From: Clostridiales bacterium
Lineage (GTDB): Bacteria > Bacillota > Clostridia > Peptostreptococcales > Acidaminobacteraceae
Direction of reading: 5' to 3'
DNA length: 36,356 nucleotides
Assembly (NCBI GenBank): GCA_021107455.1
Contig: JAIOSU010000332.1
Coordinates: forward strand, 1 to 36,356
This document shows, one piece after another, positions 25,901 to 33,399 of the stretch; the first letter of the stretch is position 1; each line of letters begins with the position of its first letter. The notes beneath the pieces were generated by a model that made no database searches, was not told where the DNA came from, and saw only the letters and a list, made by a program, of their open reading frames with translations. The position numbers and the translations under genes are program-made.

Positions 25901-26388
25901 ACGATATCCACCCGCTCATACCCAAATTCAAACAGTCTCTTTTGAATGGCATCAAGTGGTATGTCAGTATCCAGATCGAGCTCAATGACCTGTTCAATCC
26001 ATTCTGTACGAGATGGATATTTGTAGGCAAGATTGTTGATGGAAGTGAATAAAAGTCCCTTTTCGGTTCGATCGAGTCTGATAAGGGCTTCCATGCGCTC
26101 AAGGGAAACCTGATTTGAGTGCGCAAAGGAATCAAACCATACCATTTCACGGCTCGGTAAATAGATAGCCTCATCAATTTCTTCTGCGGCTACCTTAGCT
26201 TTATTTTCATCCTCAAAAAATACAATGATATTCCGGTTCAAATCCATAGCCAATTTCTGAAGTGCCCATTTCAGGGCAACAACATCTGAACCATGAATCA
26301 ATATCGGTGATACACTGTCATTCAAACTTTTTTTAAGCGACTGATATTCAGTTGAATGGTTGAATAAATCGAGCATCAAATTCAGCAT
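22909..26388 (-). CDS. mfd: Transcription-repair coupling factor
   Basis: This 1159-residue SF2 DNA translocase removes stalled RNA polymerase from damaged template and recruits UvrA. In order: UvrB-like N-terminal domains (residues 1 to about 350), the RNA-polymerase-interacting CarD-like module around SVGDFVVHESHGVGQYLG (about 500), and helicase motifs with Walker A GDVGYGKTEVA (about 640) and VIDEEQRFGV. Further on come the TRG/translocation region QLYQLRGRVGRSNRLAYCY, and the C-terminal UvrA-masking domain. The length is usual. It starts 13 bases after pth with AGAGG upstream. The small fin gene present here in Bacillus is absent. Confidence 0.98.
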   Translation of the reverse strand: MLNLMLDLFNHSTEYQSLKKSLNDSVSPILIHGSDVVALKWALQKLAMDLNRNIIVFFEDENKAKVAAEEIDEAIYLPSREMVWFDSFAHSNQVSLERMEALIRLDRTEKGLLFTSINNLAYKYPSRTEWIEQVIELDLDTDIPLDAIQKRLFEFGYERVDIVEAKGQYSLRGGILDVFSPTYETPHRVEFFGDEVDSIRTFDIENQKSIEKLKTLKMFPCSELVLTDELIEHTVDRLKGIRGKIKAQKREKIDEMIEHLETGTYVENIDKYFSLIYEDGQFIYDLCDAPVICIIGNNQTTGRLKQYVDEYGRQFADYLERGEVVSEQYGRIHNFEEIISGLKRQDLILDELLIKRVDYFEPAQIIKMSSREMNKYYGKYDQIAQDIVKWKVKGYRVLIALSTMDRLERFKRTMDDFEVLMGTSEEYDRVLSGQAVVFVHPIRQGFYFDTFKTVLLTENELFGEGRKISRKAPAQGKVIKAFSELSVGDFVVHESHGVGQYLGVEQVKIDQTRKDFLKIRYAKDDYLYIPVESAGLIQKYLGTDQDKIKLNRLGGTEWKRTKTRAKRAIEDMTDELIELYALRKERKGFAFSGDSDWQREFEAMFPYQETGDQLKCIEEIKRDMEKPAPMERLLCGDVGYGKTEVALRAAFKAVLNSKQVAILVPTTILAQQHYNNIVERFSKYPANVQMISRFRSKAEQEKIIKNIGNGVVDVVVGTHRLLSEDVKFKDLGLLVIDEEQRFGVKHKEKIKQLKENIDVLTLSATPIPRTLHMSMIGIRDMSVIEDPPEDRYPIQTYVVEYDEMLVREAIVRELERGGQIYFVHNRVADIDQVAAKLQELVPEAAVQFAHGQMNEHTLEKVMIDFMNNSFNVLVCTTIIETGLDISNVNTIIINDGDRLGLSQLYQLRGRVGRSNRLAYCYIFYQENKVLNEIAEKRLKAIKEFTELGAGFKIAMRDLEIRGSGNVLGTAQHGHMEAIGYDLYVKLLEESMMRKKGEHVKERIQAKIDLAVNAYIPEGYIDNHQIKIEIYKKIASIDSRAAVDAVYEEIEDRFGTVPTSVSNLISIALIKTLCEDMFIEEVSEDGTDFILKFIADAPISPLFISKVMEFDSKNVKFIARNPALMKFKITNRLRKKEQQLIALENFVEKIYSFHSDYVNI

Positions 26389-26400
26389 ATATTCCTCTCA

Positions 26401-26958
26401 TCAACCGTTGAATAAATTCATCGCACGGTCGGTTCCTTCTTTAATGATACATTCCACAGCTTCAGAGGATCTTTTGATGGAGTCGGTGATATAGACAGTC
26501 TCTTCGGCATTAAACCTTTGAAGCACATAATCTTTGAGAGGGATTCTATCAGATTTTCCGATGCCTATCCGCACTCTTGGAAATTCATCCTTGCCAAGCA
26601 TAAAGATTATGTTGCGCATCCCGTTATGTGTCCCTGCACTACCTTTTTTTCTAACTCTGATCTTTCCAAGATCGGTATCCACATCATCAAAGATGACTAT
26701 TAAGCGGTCCATAGGCAGTTTGTGGTACTCACAAATTCTTGAAACGCTCTCGCCGCTGAGATTCATAAATGTTTGTGGTTTGACTAGCAAAACTTTTTCA
26801 TCCCCGATCATCCCTTCACCCACGACGGCCTTGTACTTGATTTTATTGATTTTGATTCCATGATTCTTCCCTAGAAGATCGACGACATCAAAGCCCACGT
26901 TGTGACGTGTTTTATCATAACGGCTGCCCGGATTGCCCAGGCCGACAATAACATACAT
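26401..26958 (-). CDS. pth: Peptidyl-tRNA hydrolase
   Basis: This 185-residue enzyme recycles peptidyl-tRNA released by stalled ribosomes. The start MYVIVGLGNPGSRYDKTRHN holds the catalytic His20 and conserved Asn, and later segments KPQTFMNLSGESV and VIFDDVDTDLGKIRVRKKGS are the family signatures. I chose the ATG at 26958, with GAAGGAG five bases upstream. A longer in-frame reading from 26985 (TTG) begins where transcription itself should start, judging from the TATAAT at 26990-26995, so it can be excluded. Confidence 0.96.
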   Translation of the reverse strand: MYVIVGLGNPGSRYDKTRHNVGFDVVDLLGKNHGIKINKIKYKAVVGEGMIGDEKVLLVKPQTFMNLSGESVSRICEYHKLPMDRLIVIFDDVDTDLGKIRVRKKGSAGTHNGMRNIIFMLGKDEFPRVRIGIGKSDRIPLKDYVLQRFNAEETVYITDSIKRSSEAVECIIKEGTDRAMNLFNG

Positions 26959-26989
26959 GGTATACTCCTTCAGCTTTTTTTGCAAATCA

Positions 26990-27016
26990 ATTATACCACA
27001 AAAAAACGCTTAACAA
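26990..27016 (-). promoter_or_regulatory. Extended -10 promoter of the pth-mfd operon
   Basis: TGGTATAAT gives a perfect TATAAT (26990-26995) with an upstream TG. The only -35-like box is TTGTTA (27011-27016) at a short 15-base spacing, inside the prs terminator stem. The TG element probably compensates. Confidence 0.7.
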
Positions 27017-27039
27017 TTATTAAAATCGTTAAGCGTTTT
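26997..27039 (-). terminator. Rho-independent terminator after prs
   Basis: Arms AAAACGCTTAAC and GTTAAGCGTTTT (27028-27039 and 27003-27014) enclose an AT-rich loop and are followed by a further T-run on the minus strand. It begins eight bases past the prs stop and overlaps the pth promoter. Confidence 0.88.
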
Positions 27040-27046
27040 CGAGTTC

Positions 27047-28003
27047 CTAGTTTTCAAACATTGTGCTGACAGAATCATTATTGAAAATTCTTCTGATCGC
27101 TTCAGCAAATATCGGTGCTACAGAAAGCATTGTGATGTTTTCAAGTTTTCTGATATCAGTAGAAAGATTGATTGTGTCCAGCACCACCAGTTCCTTGATT
27201 TCAGAATTTTGGATTCTCTCTACAGCAGGGCCTGAGAATACCCCATGGGTGCAGCATGCATATACGTCTTTGGCACCCAAATCCTTAAGTGCTTTTGCTG
27301 CGTTTACTATGGTACCTGCAGTATCGATCATGTCATCGATCAGGATGACGTTTTTACCTTTGATATCGCCTATGATGTTCATAATCTCAGAAACATTGGC
27401 TTCAGGTCTTCTTTTGTCCACTATTGCGATTGGGGCATCCAGTTTATAAGAGAAGTCTCTGGATCTTGTGACACTTCCAAGGTCTGGTGCAACAACAACA
27501 AGGTCTGTGATATTCTTTTGTTTGAAATACTCCGCTAATATTGGAGCGCCTTTAAGGTGATCCACTGGAATATCGAAGTATCCTTGGATTTGAGAAGCAT
27601 GAAGGTCCATTGTTAGTACTCTATCCGCTCCAGCTGCAACTATTAGGTTTGCAACGAGTTTTGCAGATATCGGATCTCTTGCTTTTGCTTTCCGGTCTTG
27701 TCTTGCATAGCCGTAATAAGGAATCACAGCTGTAATCCTTCCTGCCGATGCTCTTTTAAGTGCGTCGATCATGATTAAAAGCTCCATCAGATAATCGTTG
27801 ACTTTAGGCAATGAAAAGGATTGGACCACATAAACATCAACACCTCTGACACTTTCATTGATATTGACTGATATTTCACCGTCACTAAAGGTTTTCACAA
27901 CACTGTCTCCGAGTGGCAATCCTAGTTCACCACAGATCGCTCTTGCCAAGTCTTGATTCGCATTACACGAAAAAACCTTTATTTTCCTTCCTCTTGTATG
28001 CAT
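27047..28003 (-). CDS. prs: Ribose-phosphate pyrophosphokinase (PRPP synthetase)
   Basis: This 318-residue enzyme makes PRPP from ribose-5-phosphate and ATP for nucleotide, His and Trp synthesis. Visible features are FSDGEISVNINESVRG near the N-terminus, YYGYARQDRKAKARDPISAK (the ATP-binding flexible loop region), MDLHASQIQGYFDIPVDHL, and the PRPP loop VILIDDMIDTAGTIVNAA. The start is the ATG at 28003, five bases after AGGAGG; a TTG one codon earlier is too close to the site. It follows glmU by nine bases, the standard Firmicutes order. Confidence 0.97.
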   Translation of the reverse strand: MHTRGRKIKVFSCNANQDLARAICGELGLPLGDSVVKTFSDGEISVNINESVRGVDVYVVQSFSLPKVNDYLMELLIMIDALKRASAGRITAVIPYYGYARQDRKAKARDPISAKLVANLIVAAGADRVLTMDLHASQIQGYFDIPVDHLKGAPILAEYFKQKNITDLVVVAPDLGSVTRSRDFSYKLDAPIAIVDKRRPEANVSEIMNIIGDIKGKNVILIDDMIDTAGTIVNAAKALKDLGAKDVYACCTHGVFSGPAVERIQNSEIKELVVLDTINLSTDIRKLENITMLSVAPIFAEAIRRIFNNDSVSTMFEN

Positions 28004-28012
28004 CAAATCCTC

Positions 28013-29383
28013 CTACTTCTTCTTTGAATATTTATTAGACCAATCGGTCTTGTTCACTTGTCTTTGTCTTGCTATGGCAAGAGCTTCACTTGGTACATCG
28101 TCAGTAATTGTCGAACCGGCCGCAATATAAGCACCGCTCCCGATTTTAACCGGTGCGATCAGATTGCTGTTACAGCCGACAAAAACATCATCTTCAATTT
28201 CGGTCAAATGTTTCTTCGAACCATCATAGTTCACGAAAACTACACCACATCCGAGATTCACATTTTTTCCCACCTTGCCATCGCCTACATATGTCAGATG
28301 TGAAACCTTGCTATCATCACCGATTGTGCTGTTTTTCACTTCTACAAAATCTCCAATTTTAACATTTTTACCAATCATGGAACCTGGACGCAAATAGGCG
28401 TATGGTCCGATTACGCTATTTTCTCCAACATGTGATTTGATGAGGGTTGAATGCTTGATCTGAACTCCCGGATCAACAGTGACCTCAGTTAAATCCGCGT
28501 CAGGTCCAATAAGACAATCCTCTCCGACAATCGTCATACCTTTTAGCAAAGTACCAGGATATAAAATGGTGTCTTGACCTATGACAACATTCTTTTCTAT
28601 ATAAGTAGTTGCAGGTGAAACAATGGTCACACCAGACATCATCCAATTTTTCAAAATTTTATTTTGCATATATTGTTCTGCAAGAGATAGTGAATATCTA
28701 TCATTGACTCCCATGAGCTCATCAGAATCTTTGGTGATGAATGCTCCGATGCCATGTCCATCACTTCTGATGATTTCAAAAACATCCGTCAGATAATACT
28801 CGCCCTGATTATTTTCATTTTTAAGTTTTCCAAGTGCGTCTTTAAGGAGCTTCGAATTAAAAAGCCCAATTCCCGAATTGATCTCGGTGACTTTACGTTC
28901 TACTTCCGTTGCATCTTTATGTTCTACAATTTTTATGAATTCCTGGTCTGAATTTCTGATGATTCTCCCATATCCCGATGGATCAATAAAATGCGTTGAT
29001 ATTAAACTTGCGCCGTACCCGCTTACTCGATGGAATTCCACAAACGCCTCAAGTGTTTCAAGGGACAAAAGAGGTGCATCACCGAAAAGCACTAGAATTT
29101 CGCCACCACTCAGGTATTTATCAGCCATCATTACAGCATGTCCCGTCCCTAATTGTTCCAGCTGTTCAACGAAAATGACTTCCTCTGTGCTCAAAACTTC
29201 TTTTACAGTCTCTCTACCATGTCCCACGACACAGATTACTTGATCGCTATTGACTGCGTTTGCCAGGTCGATGACGTGTTTAACCATTGGTAAACCACTG
29301 ACCTTATGCAATACTTTCGGTAATTTTGATTTCATTCTTTTACCATGACCTGCCGCTAGAATGACAGTTGTTAATCCATTCAT
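28013..29383 (-). CDS. glmU: Bifunctional UDP-GlcNAc pyrophosphorylase / GlcN-1-P acetyltransferase
   Basis: This 456-residue enzyme makes UDP-GlcNAc, the precursor for peptidoglycan and teichoic acids. The N-terminal uridyltransferase begins with LAAGHGKRMKSKLPKVLH, and the C-terminal half (from about residue 250) is a left-handed beta-helix of hexapeptide repeats (for example GEDCLIGPDADL, GENSVIGPYAYLRPG). The acetyl-CoA-binding region lies near GSGAYIAAGSTITDDVP. The length and order before prs are standard. The start has GGGGAG eight bases upstream. Confidence 0.98.
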   Translation of the reverse strand: MNGLTTVILAAGHGKRMKSKLPKVLHKVSGLPMVKHVIDLANAVNSDQVICVVGHGRETVKEVLSTEEVIFVEQLEQLGTGHAVMMADKYLSGGEILVLFGDAPLLSLETLEAFVEFHRVSGYGASLISTHFIDPSGYGRIIRNSDQEFIKIVEHKDATEVERKVTEINSGIGLFNSKLLKDALGKLKNENNQGEYYLTDVFEIIRSDGHGIGAFITKDSDELMGVNDRYSLSLAEQYMQNKILKNWMMSGVTIVSPATTYIEKNVVIGQDTILYPGTLLKGMTIVGEDCLIGPDADLTEVTVDPGVQIKHSTLIKSHVGENSVIGPYAYLRPGSMIGKNVKIGDFVEVKNSTIGDDSKVSHLTYVGDGKVGKNVNLGCGVVFVNYDGSKKHLTEIEDDVFVGCNSNLIAPVKIGSGAYIAAGSTITDDVPSEALAIARQRQVNKTDWSNKYSKKK

Positions 29384-29422
29384 GATTTCAACTCCCCGAT
29401 ACTTTGACTTTCAACACGCAAA

Positions 29423-29451
29423 ATTATATCACTTTTCATTATAAAACAAAA
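29423..29451 (-). promoter_or_regulatory. Extended -10 promoter of glmU-prs
   Basis: TGATATAAT contains a perfect TATAAT (29423-29428) with TG one base upstream. A TTTTGT (29446-29451, 17-base spacing) is the nearest -35. It lies between the spoVG terminator and the glmU start, with a leader of about 33 bases. Confidence 0.68.
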
Positions 29452-29483
29452 CATCTATTACTAAAAATTGATAAAGCGTTCAT

Positions 29484-29514
29484 AAAAAAAAGATTGTCTC
29501 TTGACAATCTTTTT
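29484..29514 (-). terminator. Rho-independent terminator after spoVG
   Basis: Stem AAAGATTGTC / GACAATCTTT with a four-base loop is followed by a T-run of eight on the minus strand, 12 bases past the spoVG stop. Confidence 0.95.
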
Positions 29515-29525
29515 GTGAATTGCTA

Positions 29526-29819
29526 TTATTCCTCAAAAATTGGTTCTTCAACCGGTACATTTTTTGCCTTCTCGTATTCTTCAAATATGATATCCTGAAT
29601 CATTGTTCTGGTTTCTTGATTGATCGGATGTGCAATATCCCTATAGTCCGCTTCCCCTACTTTGCGGCTTGGCATTGCAACAAAAAGACCGTTTTGTCCC
29701 TCGATCACTTTAATATCATGTACAACAAATGCATCGTCGAAGGTTAATGAAACAACTGCTTTCATTTTTCCTTCATCTTTTAGCTTTCTAATCCTGACGT
29801 CTGTGATATTCATTTGCAT
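29526..29819 (-). CDS. spoVG: SpoVG RNA/DNA-binding regulator
   Basis: This 97-residue protein matches the family throughout: [20 protein letters not shown] at the start, then [20 protein letters not shown] and [14 protein letters not shown]. SpoVG proteins bind nucleic acid and modulate septation, virulence or metabolism in various Gram-positives; the name comes from a sporulation phenotype in Bacillus, but many non-sporulating species have it. The start has AGGGGG five bases upstream of the first ATG; a second ATG lies two codons on. The yabJ gene often placed before it is missing. It has its own sigma-H-like promoter and terminator, so it is monocistronic. Confidence 0.96.
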   Translation of the reverse strand: MQMNITDVRIRKLKDEGKMKAVVSLTFDDAFVVHDIKVIEGQNGLFVAMPSRKVGEADYRDIAHPINQETRTMIQDIIFEEYEKAKNVPVEEPIFEE

Positions 29820-29851
29820 ATTTTCCCCCTAACTTCTGCTGTATCTATTAA

Positions 29852-29880
29852 TTATTCTATAAAGTAAAATTTTTTCCTTC
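29852..29880 (-). promoter_or_regulatory. Sigma-H-type promoter of spoVG
   Basis: GAAGGAAAA (29872-29880) and ATAGAATAA (29852-29860), 11 bases apart, match the Bacillus sigma-H consensus RnAGGAwWW - N11-12 - RnnGAATWW at every defined position. Sigma-A alternatives here are poor. Transcription would begin about 26 bases before the ATG. In B. subtilis spoVG is a classical sigma-H target. Confidence 0.72.
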
Positions 29881-29912
29881 TTTTTTTGTTAAGTTTTTTT
29901 AATTTTTTAGAA

Positions 29913-30737
29913 TTATTCCAAATTTTCAAAATTTGGGTAGACCATTATACGATCATCTGTGTCTATACCTTCATATCGAATCAGTGAAATATACCTGTCG
30001 ACCAGTTTCTGACTTGGTGTGATTGTATCGAACAACACGCAGATTCCTGCGACTTTGCACTCGAGTTCACTGACGAGTTGAGTCATTCCTTTTGCACTGC
30101 CCCCCGCTTTCATGAAGTCATCCACTATAAGTATATTGGATCCCTTTTTTATGGCATTTTTTGAAATGTACATGGTTTGAAGATTCCCGGTTGAACCAGA
30201 GATATAATTGATGCTGAGTTTTGGACCTTCCGTTACTTTGTTTTCATGTCTGGCAATCACAAGTGGAACATTAAGTCCTCTTGCTGTCATCATGGCAATA
30301 GGGATTCCCTTCGTCTCAACGGTGAGTACGTAATCCACTTTCTTGTCATCATCAGAAAACCTTTCAGCAAAAATATCGCCAATGCCCTTAGTATATGTAG
30401 GATTGTAGAGCACATCAGCCATGTACAGAAATTTTCCTGGCATCACACGTTCGGGTTTTCTCATATCTTCACAAATTTTTTCTATTAATGTAATCTTCTC
30501 GGATTTGCCCATGGCAGGTACATATTTTGCTCCTCCTGCCGCACCGGCTATGGTAATGACTTTACCAAGCGATAATTCTTCCATGATCTTTTTTACGATG
30601 ACCAAATCTTCACTAATAGTTGATTTCGCCGAGTCAAACAACTCGGTAAAATAATTCAATGTGAAAACCTTGTTGGGTGAATCACATAGAATTTTAACGA
30701 TTGCACCAATTCTCTCATTTCTTTTCAATTTACTCAC
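29913..30737 (-). CDS. purR: PurR-type purine operon repressor
   Basis: This 274-residue Firmicutes PurR has an N-terminal winged-helix DNA-binding domain (residues 1 to about 75, KRNERIGAIVKILCDSPNKVFTL... cut short here) and a phosphoribosyltransferase-like domain with the PRPP site ILIVDDFMKAGGSAKG at about residues 207-222. PRPP and guanine nucleotides set its affinity for DNA. This is unrelated to the LacI-type PurR of E. coli. It starts with GTG, eight bases after CGGAGTG. It is divergent from murC, and PurBox-like sequences lie in the shared gap, so it may regulate itself. Confidence 0.95.
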   Translation of the reverse strand: MSKLKRNERIGAIVKILCDSPNKVFTLNYFTELFDSAKSTISEDLVIVKKIMEELSLGKVITIAGAAGGAKYVPAMGKSEKITLIEKICEDMRKPERVMPGKFLYMADVLYNPTYTKGIGDIFAERFSDDDKKVDYVLTVETKGIPIAMMTARGLNVPLVIARHENKVTEGPKLSINYISGSTGNLQTMYISKNAIKKGSNILIVDDFMKAGGSAKGMTQLVSELECKVAGICVLFDTITPSQKLVDRYISLIRYEGIDTDDRIMVYPNFENLE

Positions 30738-30748
30738 GTCATCACACT

Positions 30749-30789
30749 CCGAATATTCATATTGTTTATTTTTATTTTATTCGCTTTTT
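30749..30789. promoter_or_regulatory. Possible PurBox pair between purR and murC
   Basis: A CCGAATATT (30749-30757, plus strand) and an AAAAAGCGAATAAA (about 30776-30789, minus strand) are opposed, with CGAA cores 26 bases apart. Each matches the PurBox (AWWWCCGAACWWT) only partly, with T in place of the C after CGAA, but the inward-facing arrangement is right. Confidence 0.35.
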
Positions 30790-30819
30790 CCCAATTCTTC
30801 AATACCCTTTCAACTTTTT

Positions 30820-30848
30820 CTTTAATGTTTTTCAAAATATGGTATAAT
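30820..30848 (+). promoter_or_regulatory. Extended -10 promoter of murC
   Basis: TGGTATAAT contains a perfect TATAAT (30843-30848) with a TG element. The -35 (CTTTAA, 30820-30825) is weak. Transcription should start near 30855, which rules out a murC start at 30853. Confidence 0.75.
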
Positions 30849-30882
30849 CATTATGATTTTAAAAATAGTTAGGAGTCTGGAT

Positions 30883-32253
30883 ATGATTGATATAAGCACG
30901 GTTAAGAACATTCATTTTATTGGGATAGGCGGTGTTAGCAACAGTGCGATCGCAGAAATTCTTTTGACAAGCGGGTACCATGTCAGCGGGTCGGATCTTC
31001 ATGCGTCGGATTTCTCCAACCATCTTGCTGATAGAGGAATTGAAGTATTCATTGGACACAGTGCTGATCATATTTCGAATGCTGAACTGGTGGTATACAC
31101 TTCAGCGGTCGGTGACGACAATCCTGAACTGATGGCAGCCATTTCAAAAGGTATACCTTGCCTCAGCCGGGCAGAAATGTTGGGTCAGTTGATGCTATCT
31201 TATAAAAACAGCATCGCAATTTCTGGAACACACGGCAAGACAACTACAACATCCATGATCACCCGCATGTTCAATGATTCCCAGTTTGATCCAACAGCAC
31301 TGGTTGGAGGCTATTTCGAAGATATCAAGAGCAATGTCAAAATCGGTAAAAGCGACATGTTCATTACTGAAGCATGCGAATATAAAGAAAATTTCTTGTC
31401 ATTTTTCCCTAAGATTGGAATAATTCTTAACATTGACGAAGACCATCTTGATTATTTCAAAGATCTTGACCATATTGTCAATGCTTTCGTCAAATTCACC
31501 AAAAACATTCCTAAAGATGGGCTTTTAATCATCAATGGAGACGATTACAATGCCGGAAAAATAAAACCATACTATAAAGGCAAACTTAAAACTTTCGGTT
31601 TATCCGATACTTGTGATTATATCGCAAAAAATGTTACGTACAACAACCTTGGATGCGCATCCTTCGACATATTTGGCGGGGAAAAGAAAATTGCTTCCAT
31701 AGACCTCAAAGTTCCTGGTCAACATAATGTATATAATGCAATGGCCGCATTTGTAGCAGGTCTTCAATTCACATCGGATGTCGATTTGCTTCAATCAAGA
31801 CTCAATAGTTTTAAAAATGCCAATAGACGTTTTGAATATGTGGGCAAGGTAGATGGTTATACAATCATTGACGATTATGCCCACCATCCAAACGAGATCC
31901 GCGCCACGCTGGATGCAGCAGCCAGAATTGAAGGGGTCGAGAAAATCATAGTTATTTTCCAGCCACATACTTATTCGAGAACAAAAGAATTATTGCATGG
32001 ATTTTCAGGTGCATTCGGACAAGCAAACGAAGTGATTGTCTGCGATATCTATGCAGCCAGAGAAGTGGATCCTGGCGATATTCATTCTAAGGATCTTGTG
32101 AAATCCCTGATCAAAGAAGGTATAAACGCTATCCATTTTGAAAATTTCGAAGAGATCGCCTTATATATCCGCAGTCATGCAAAACCAGGAGATCTTGTTA
32201 TAACAATGGGTGCAGGTGATGTAACCAATTTAGGTAAGATGCTCATCAAGTAG
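30883..32253 (+). CDS. murC: UDP-N-acetylmuramate--L-alanine ligase
   Basis: This 456-residue Mur ligase adds L-Ala to UDP-MurNAc in cytoplasmic peptidoglycan synthesis. The N-terminal Rossmann domain has HFIGIGGVSNSAIAEIL (residues 11-27), the ATP loop is SGTHGKTTTT at about residues 114-123, followed by NIDEDHLDYF and, in the C-terminal domain, DDYAHHPNEI. I chose the ATG at 30883, with TAGGAG eight bases upstream; the earlier in-frame ATG at 30853 coincides with the predicted transcription start. It is the only plus-strand gene, next to purR as in many Clostridia. Confidence 0.97.
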   Translation: MIDISTVKNIHFIGIGGVSNSAIAEILLTSGYHVSGSDLHASDFSNHLADRGIEVFIGHSADHISNAELVVYTSAVGDDNPELMAAISKGIPCLSRAEMLGQLMLSYKNSIAISGTHGKTTTTSMITRMFNDSQFDPTALVGGYFEDIKSNVKIGKSDMFITEACEYKENFLSFFPKIGIILNIDEDHLDYFKDLDHIVNAFVKFTKNIPKDGLLIINGDDYNAGKIKPYYKGKLKTFGLSDTCDYIAKNVTYNNLGCASFDIFGGEKKIASIDLKVPGQHNVYNAMAAFVAGLQFTSDVDLLQSRLNSFKNANRRFEYVGKVDGYTIIDDYAHHPNEIRATLDAAARIEGVEKIIVIFQPHTYSRTKELLHGFSGAFGQANEVIVCDIYAAREVDPGDIHSKDLVKSLIKEGINAIHFENFEEIALYIRSHAKPGDLVITMGAGDVTNLGKMLIK

Positions 32254-32270
32254 TTAATATGTCATATAAT

Positions 32271-32303
32271 AAAAGCCAAGAGTGCGAGCACTCTTGGCTT
32301 TTT
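32271..32303. terminator. Bidirectional terminator between murC and the LCP gene
   Basis: A perfect 14-bp stem (AAAAGCCAAGAGTG, 32271-32284 and 32289-32302) with loop CGAG has T-runs at both ends, serving murC on the plus strand and the converging LCP gene on the minus strand. Confidence 0.95.
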
Positions 32304-32304
32304 G

Positions 32305-33303
32305 TTAATCAAAATCGAATCCGTAAATCGAAAACAACATCTTTTCGAGTTCATATGGGTCGTGAATCCAGTAAGATACACCTTTCATCATGTCATTGGT
32401 TCCAGGAACAGTATAAAATTTGATATCCTCCGGTTTAAGAACGGCGGCTTTCAATGAATAGGCCAGTGCATTCTCCAGAGTAAGATCTGTTTTTACATAT
32501 TTGCTGCTGATGATAGTGTTGATTACAGAAGGCAATTTGAAACTGAGCGCCTTGTTCATCATGTAATCCACAAAATGTTGTTGTCTTGGGATTCTTTGAA
32601 TATCACCTTCACGAATGGAACCATCGTTGTTTTGTCTGAATCTCAAATATTTTACCGCTTCCGCACCATTTAAGGTTTGACGTCCCGCCTTGATATTGAT
32701 ATGAAGTGGAGGTGTATCATATATGTCATCATAGACCATATCAAATGGAACTTTGACATCGTATCCACCTAAAGTATCAACAATAGCCTCAACAGCTTTA
32801 AAGTCCACTCTGACATAGTAATCGATTGGTACTCCAAGAAAATCCGATACATACTCTTTCATTCCATTCACACCACCTATGTCTTTCATGCCATAGATTG
32901 CGTTCATCTTCTTTTGTCCCGGATAATCATGACCTTCAACGTGATAATAGGTATCTCTTGGGATGGATAGAATGTCTAGTTTTGGAATTTCGGGGTCGAA
33001 ACTGATGAACATCATTGTGTCCGCAAGATATTCGTTTAATCCAAAGGCAATGACATTGATTCTAGACGATTCCGCAGTAATTTTTTCCAGTTCTGTACGT
33101 TCATCATCTTCAGGGTCAACCGCTTCTTCACCGGATGGATCATCAGGTGATGTGCCATTGTCGGGATCAATGATCGGATCAATTATGACAGTCGATGCAT
33201 CGGAAGGATTGTATAGTGTGTCCAGAGCATAGAAAACGCCTCCGAACATTGCTAAAAATCCTACAAATGCGACGATGAAAATTTTGAGATAAGTTTTATT
33301 CAT
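32305..33303 (-). CDS. LytR-CpsA-Psr (LCP) family wall-polymer transferase
   Basis: This 332-residue type II membrane protein has a short cytoplasmic start, one transmembrane helix at about residues 5-28, an acidic Asp/Glu/Pro-rich linker at about residues 35-75, and an extracellular LCP domain. Family landmarks are DTMMFISFDPEIPKLDILSIPRDTYY... (first part, residues 94-119), VRVDFKAVEAIVDTLGGYDV, and YLRFRQNNDGSIREGDIQR with the conserved Arg pair. LCP proteins transfer polymers such as teichoic acids from lipid carriers to peptidoglycan. It ends at the shared terminator with murC. Which polymer it attaches cannot be told. Confidence 0.93.
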   Translation of the reverse strand: MNKTYLKIFIVAFVGFLAMFGGVFYALDTLYNPSDASTVIIDPIIDPDNGTSPDDPSGEEAVDPEDDERTELEKITAESSRINVIAFGLNEYLADTMMFISFDPEIPKLDILSIPRDTYYHVEGHDYPGQKKMNAIYGMKDIGGVNGMKEYVSDFLGVPIDYYVRVDFKAVEAIVDTLGGYDVKVPFDMVYDDIYDTPPLHINIKAGRQTLNGAEAVKYLRFRQNNDGSIREGDIQRIPRQQHFVDYMMNKALSFKLPSVINTIISSKYVKTDLTLENALAYSLKAAVLKPEDIKFYTVPGTNDMMKGVSYWIHDPYELEKMLFSIYGFDFD

Positions 33304-33344
33304 AAAGTTTTCCTTTCAACAAAATTGCATTTCATATTGCTTCT

Positions 33345-33371
33345 ATTCTATCACAATTGACCCCACATCAA
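33345..33371 (-). promoter_or_regulatory. Promoter candidate for the LCP gene
   Basis: TGATAGAAT (-10 at 33345-33350 with an upstream TG) has a TTGATG -35 (33366-33371) at 15 bases. The spacing is short, but the extended -10 pattern recurs in this window. Confidence 0.45.
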
Positions 33372-33399
33372 TTTTAAATTTCTGTTACACCCCAAAACA

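Noticed and set aside
30853-30882. Longer N-terminus for MurC starting at 30853
   Set aside because: That ATG sits at the predicted transcription start with no ribosome binding site, while the ATG at 30883 has TAGGAG and matches normal MurC starts.
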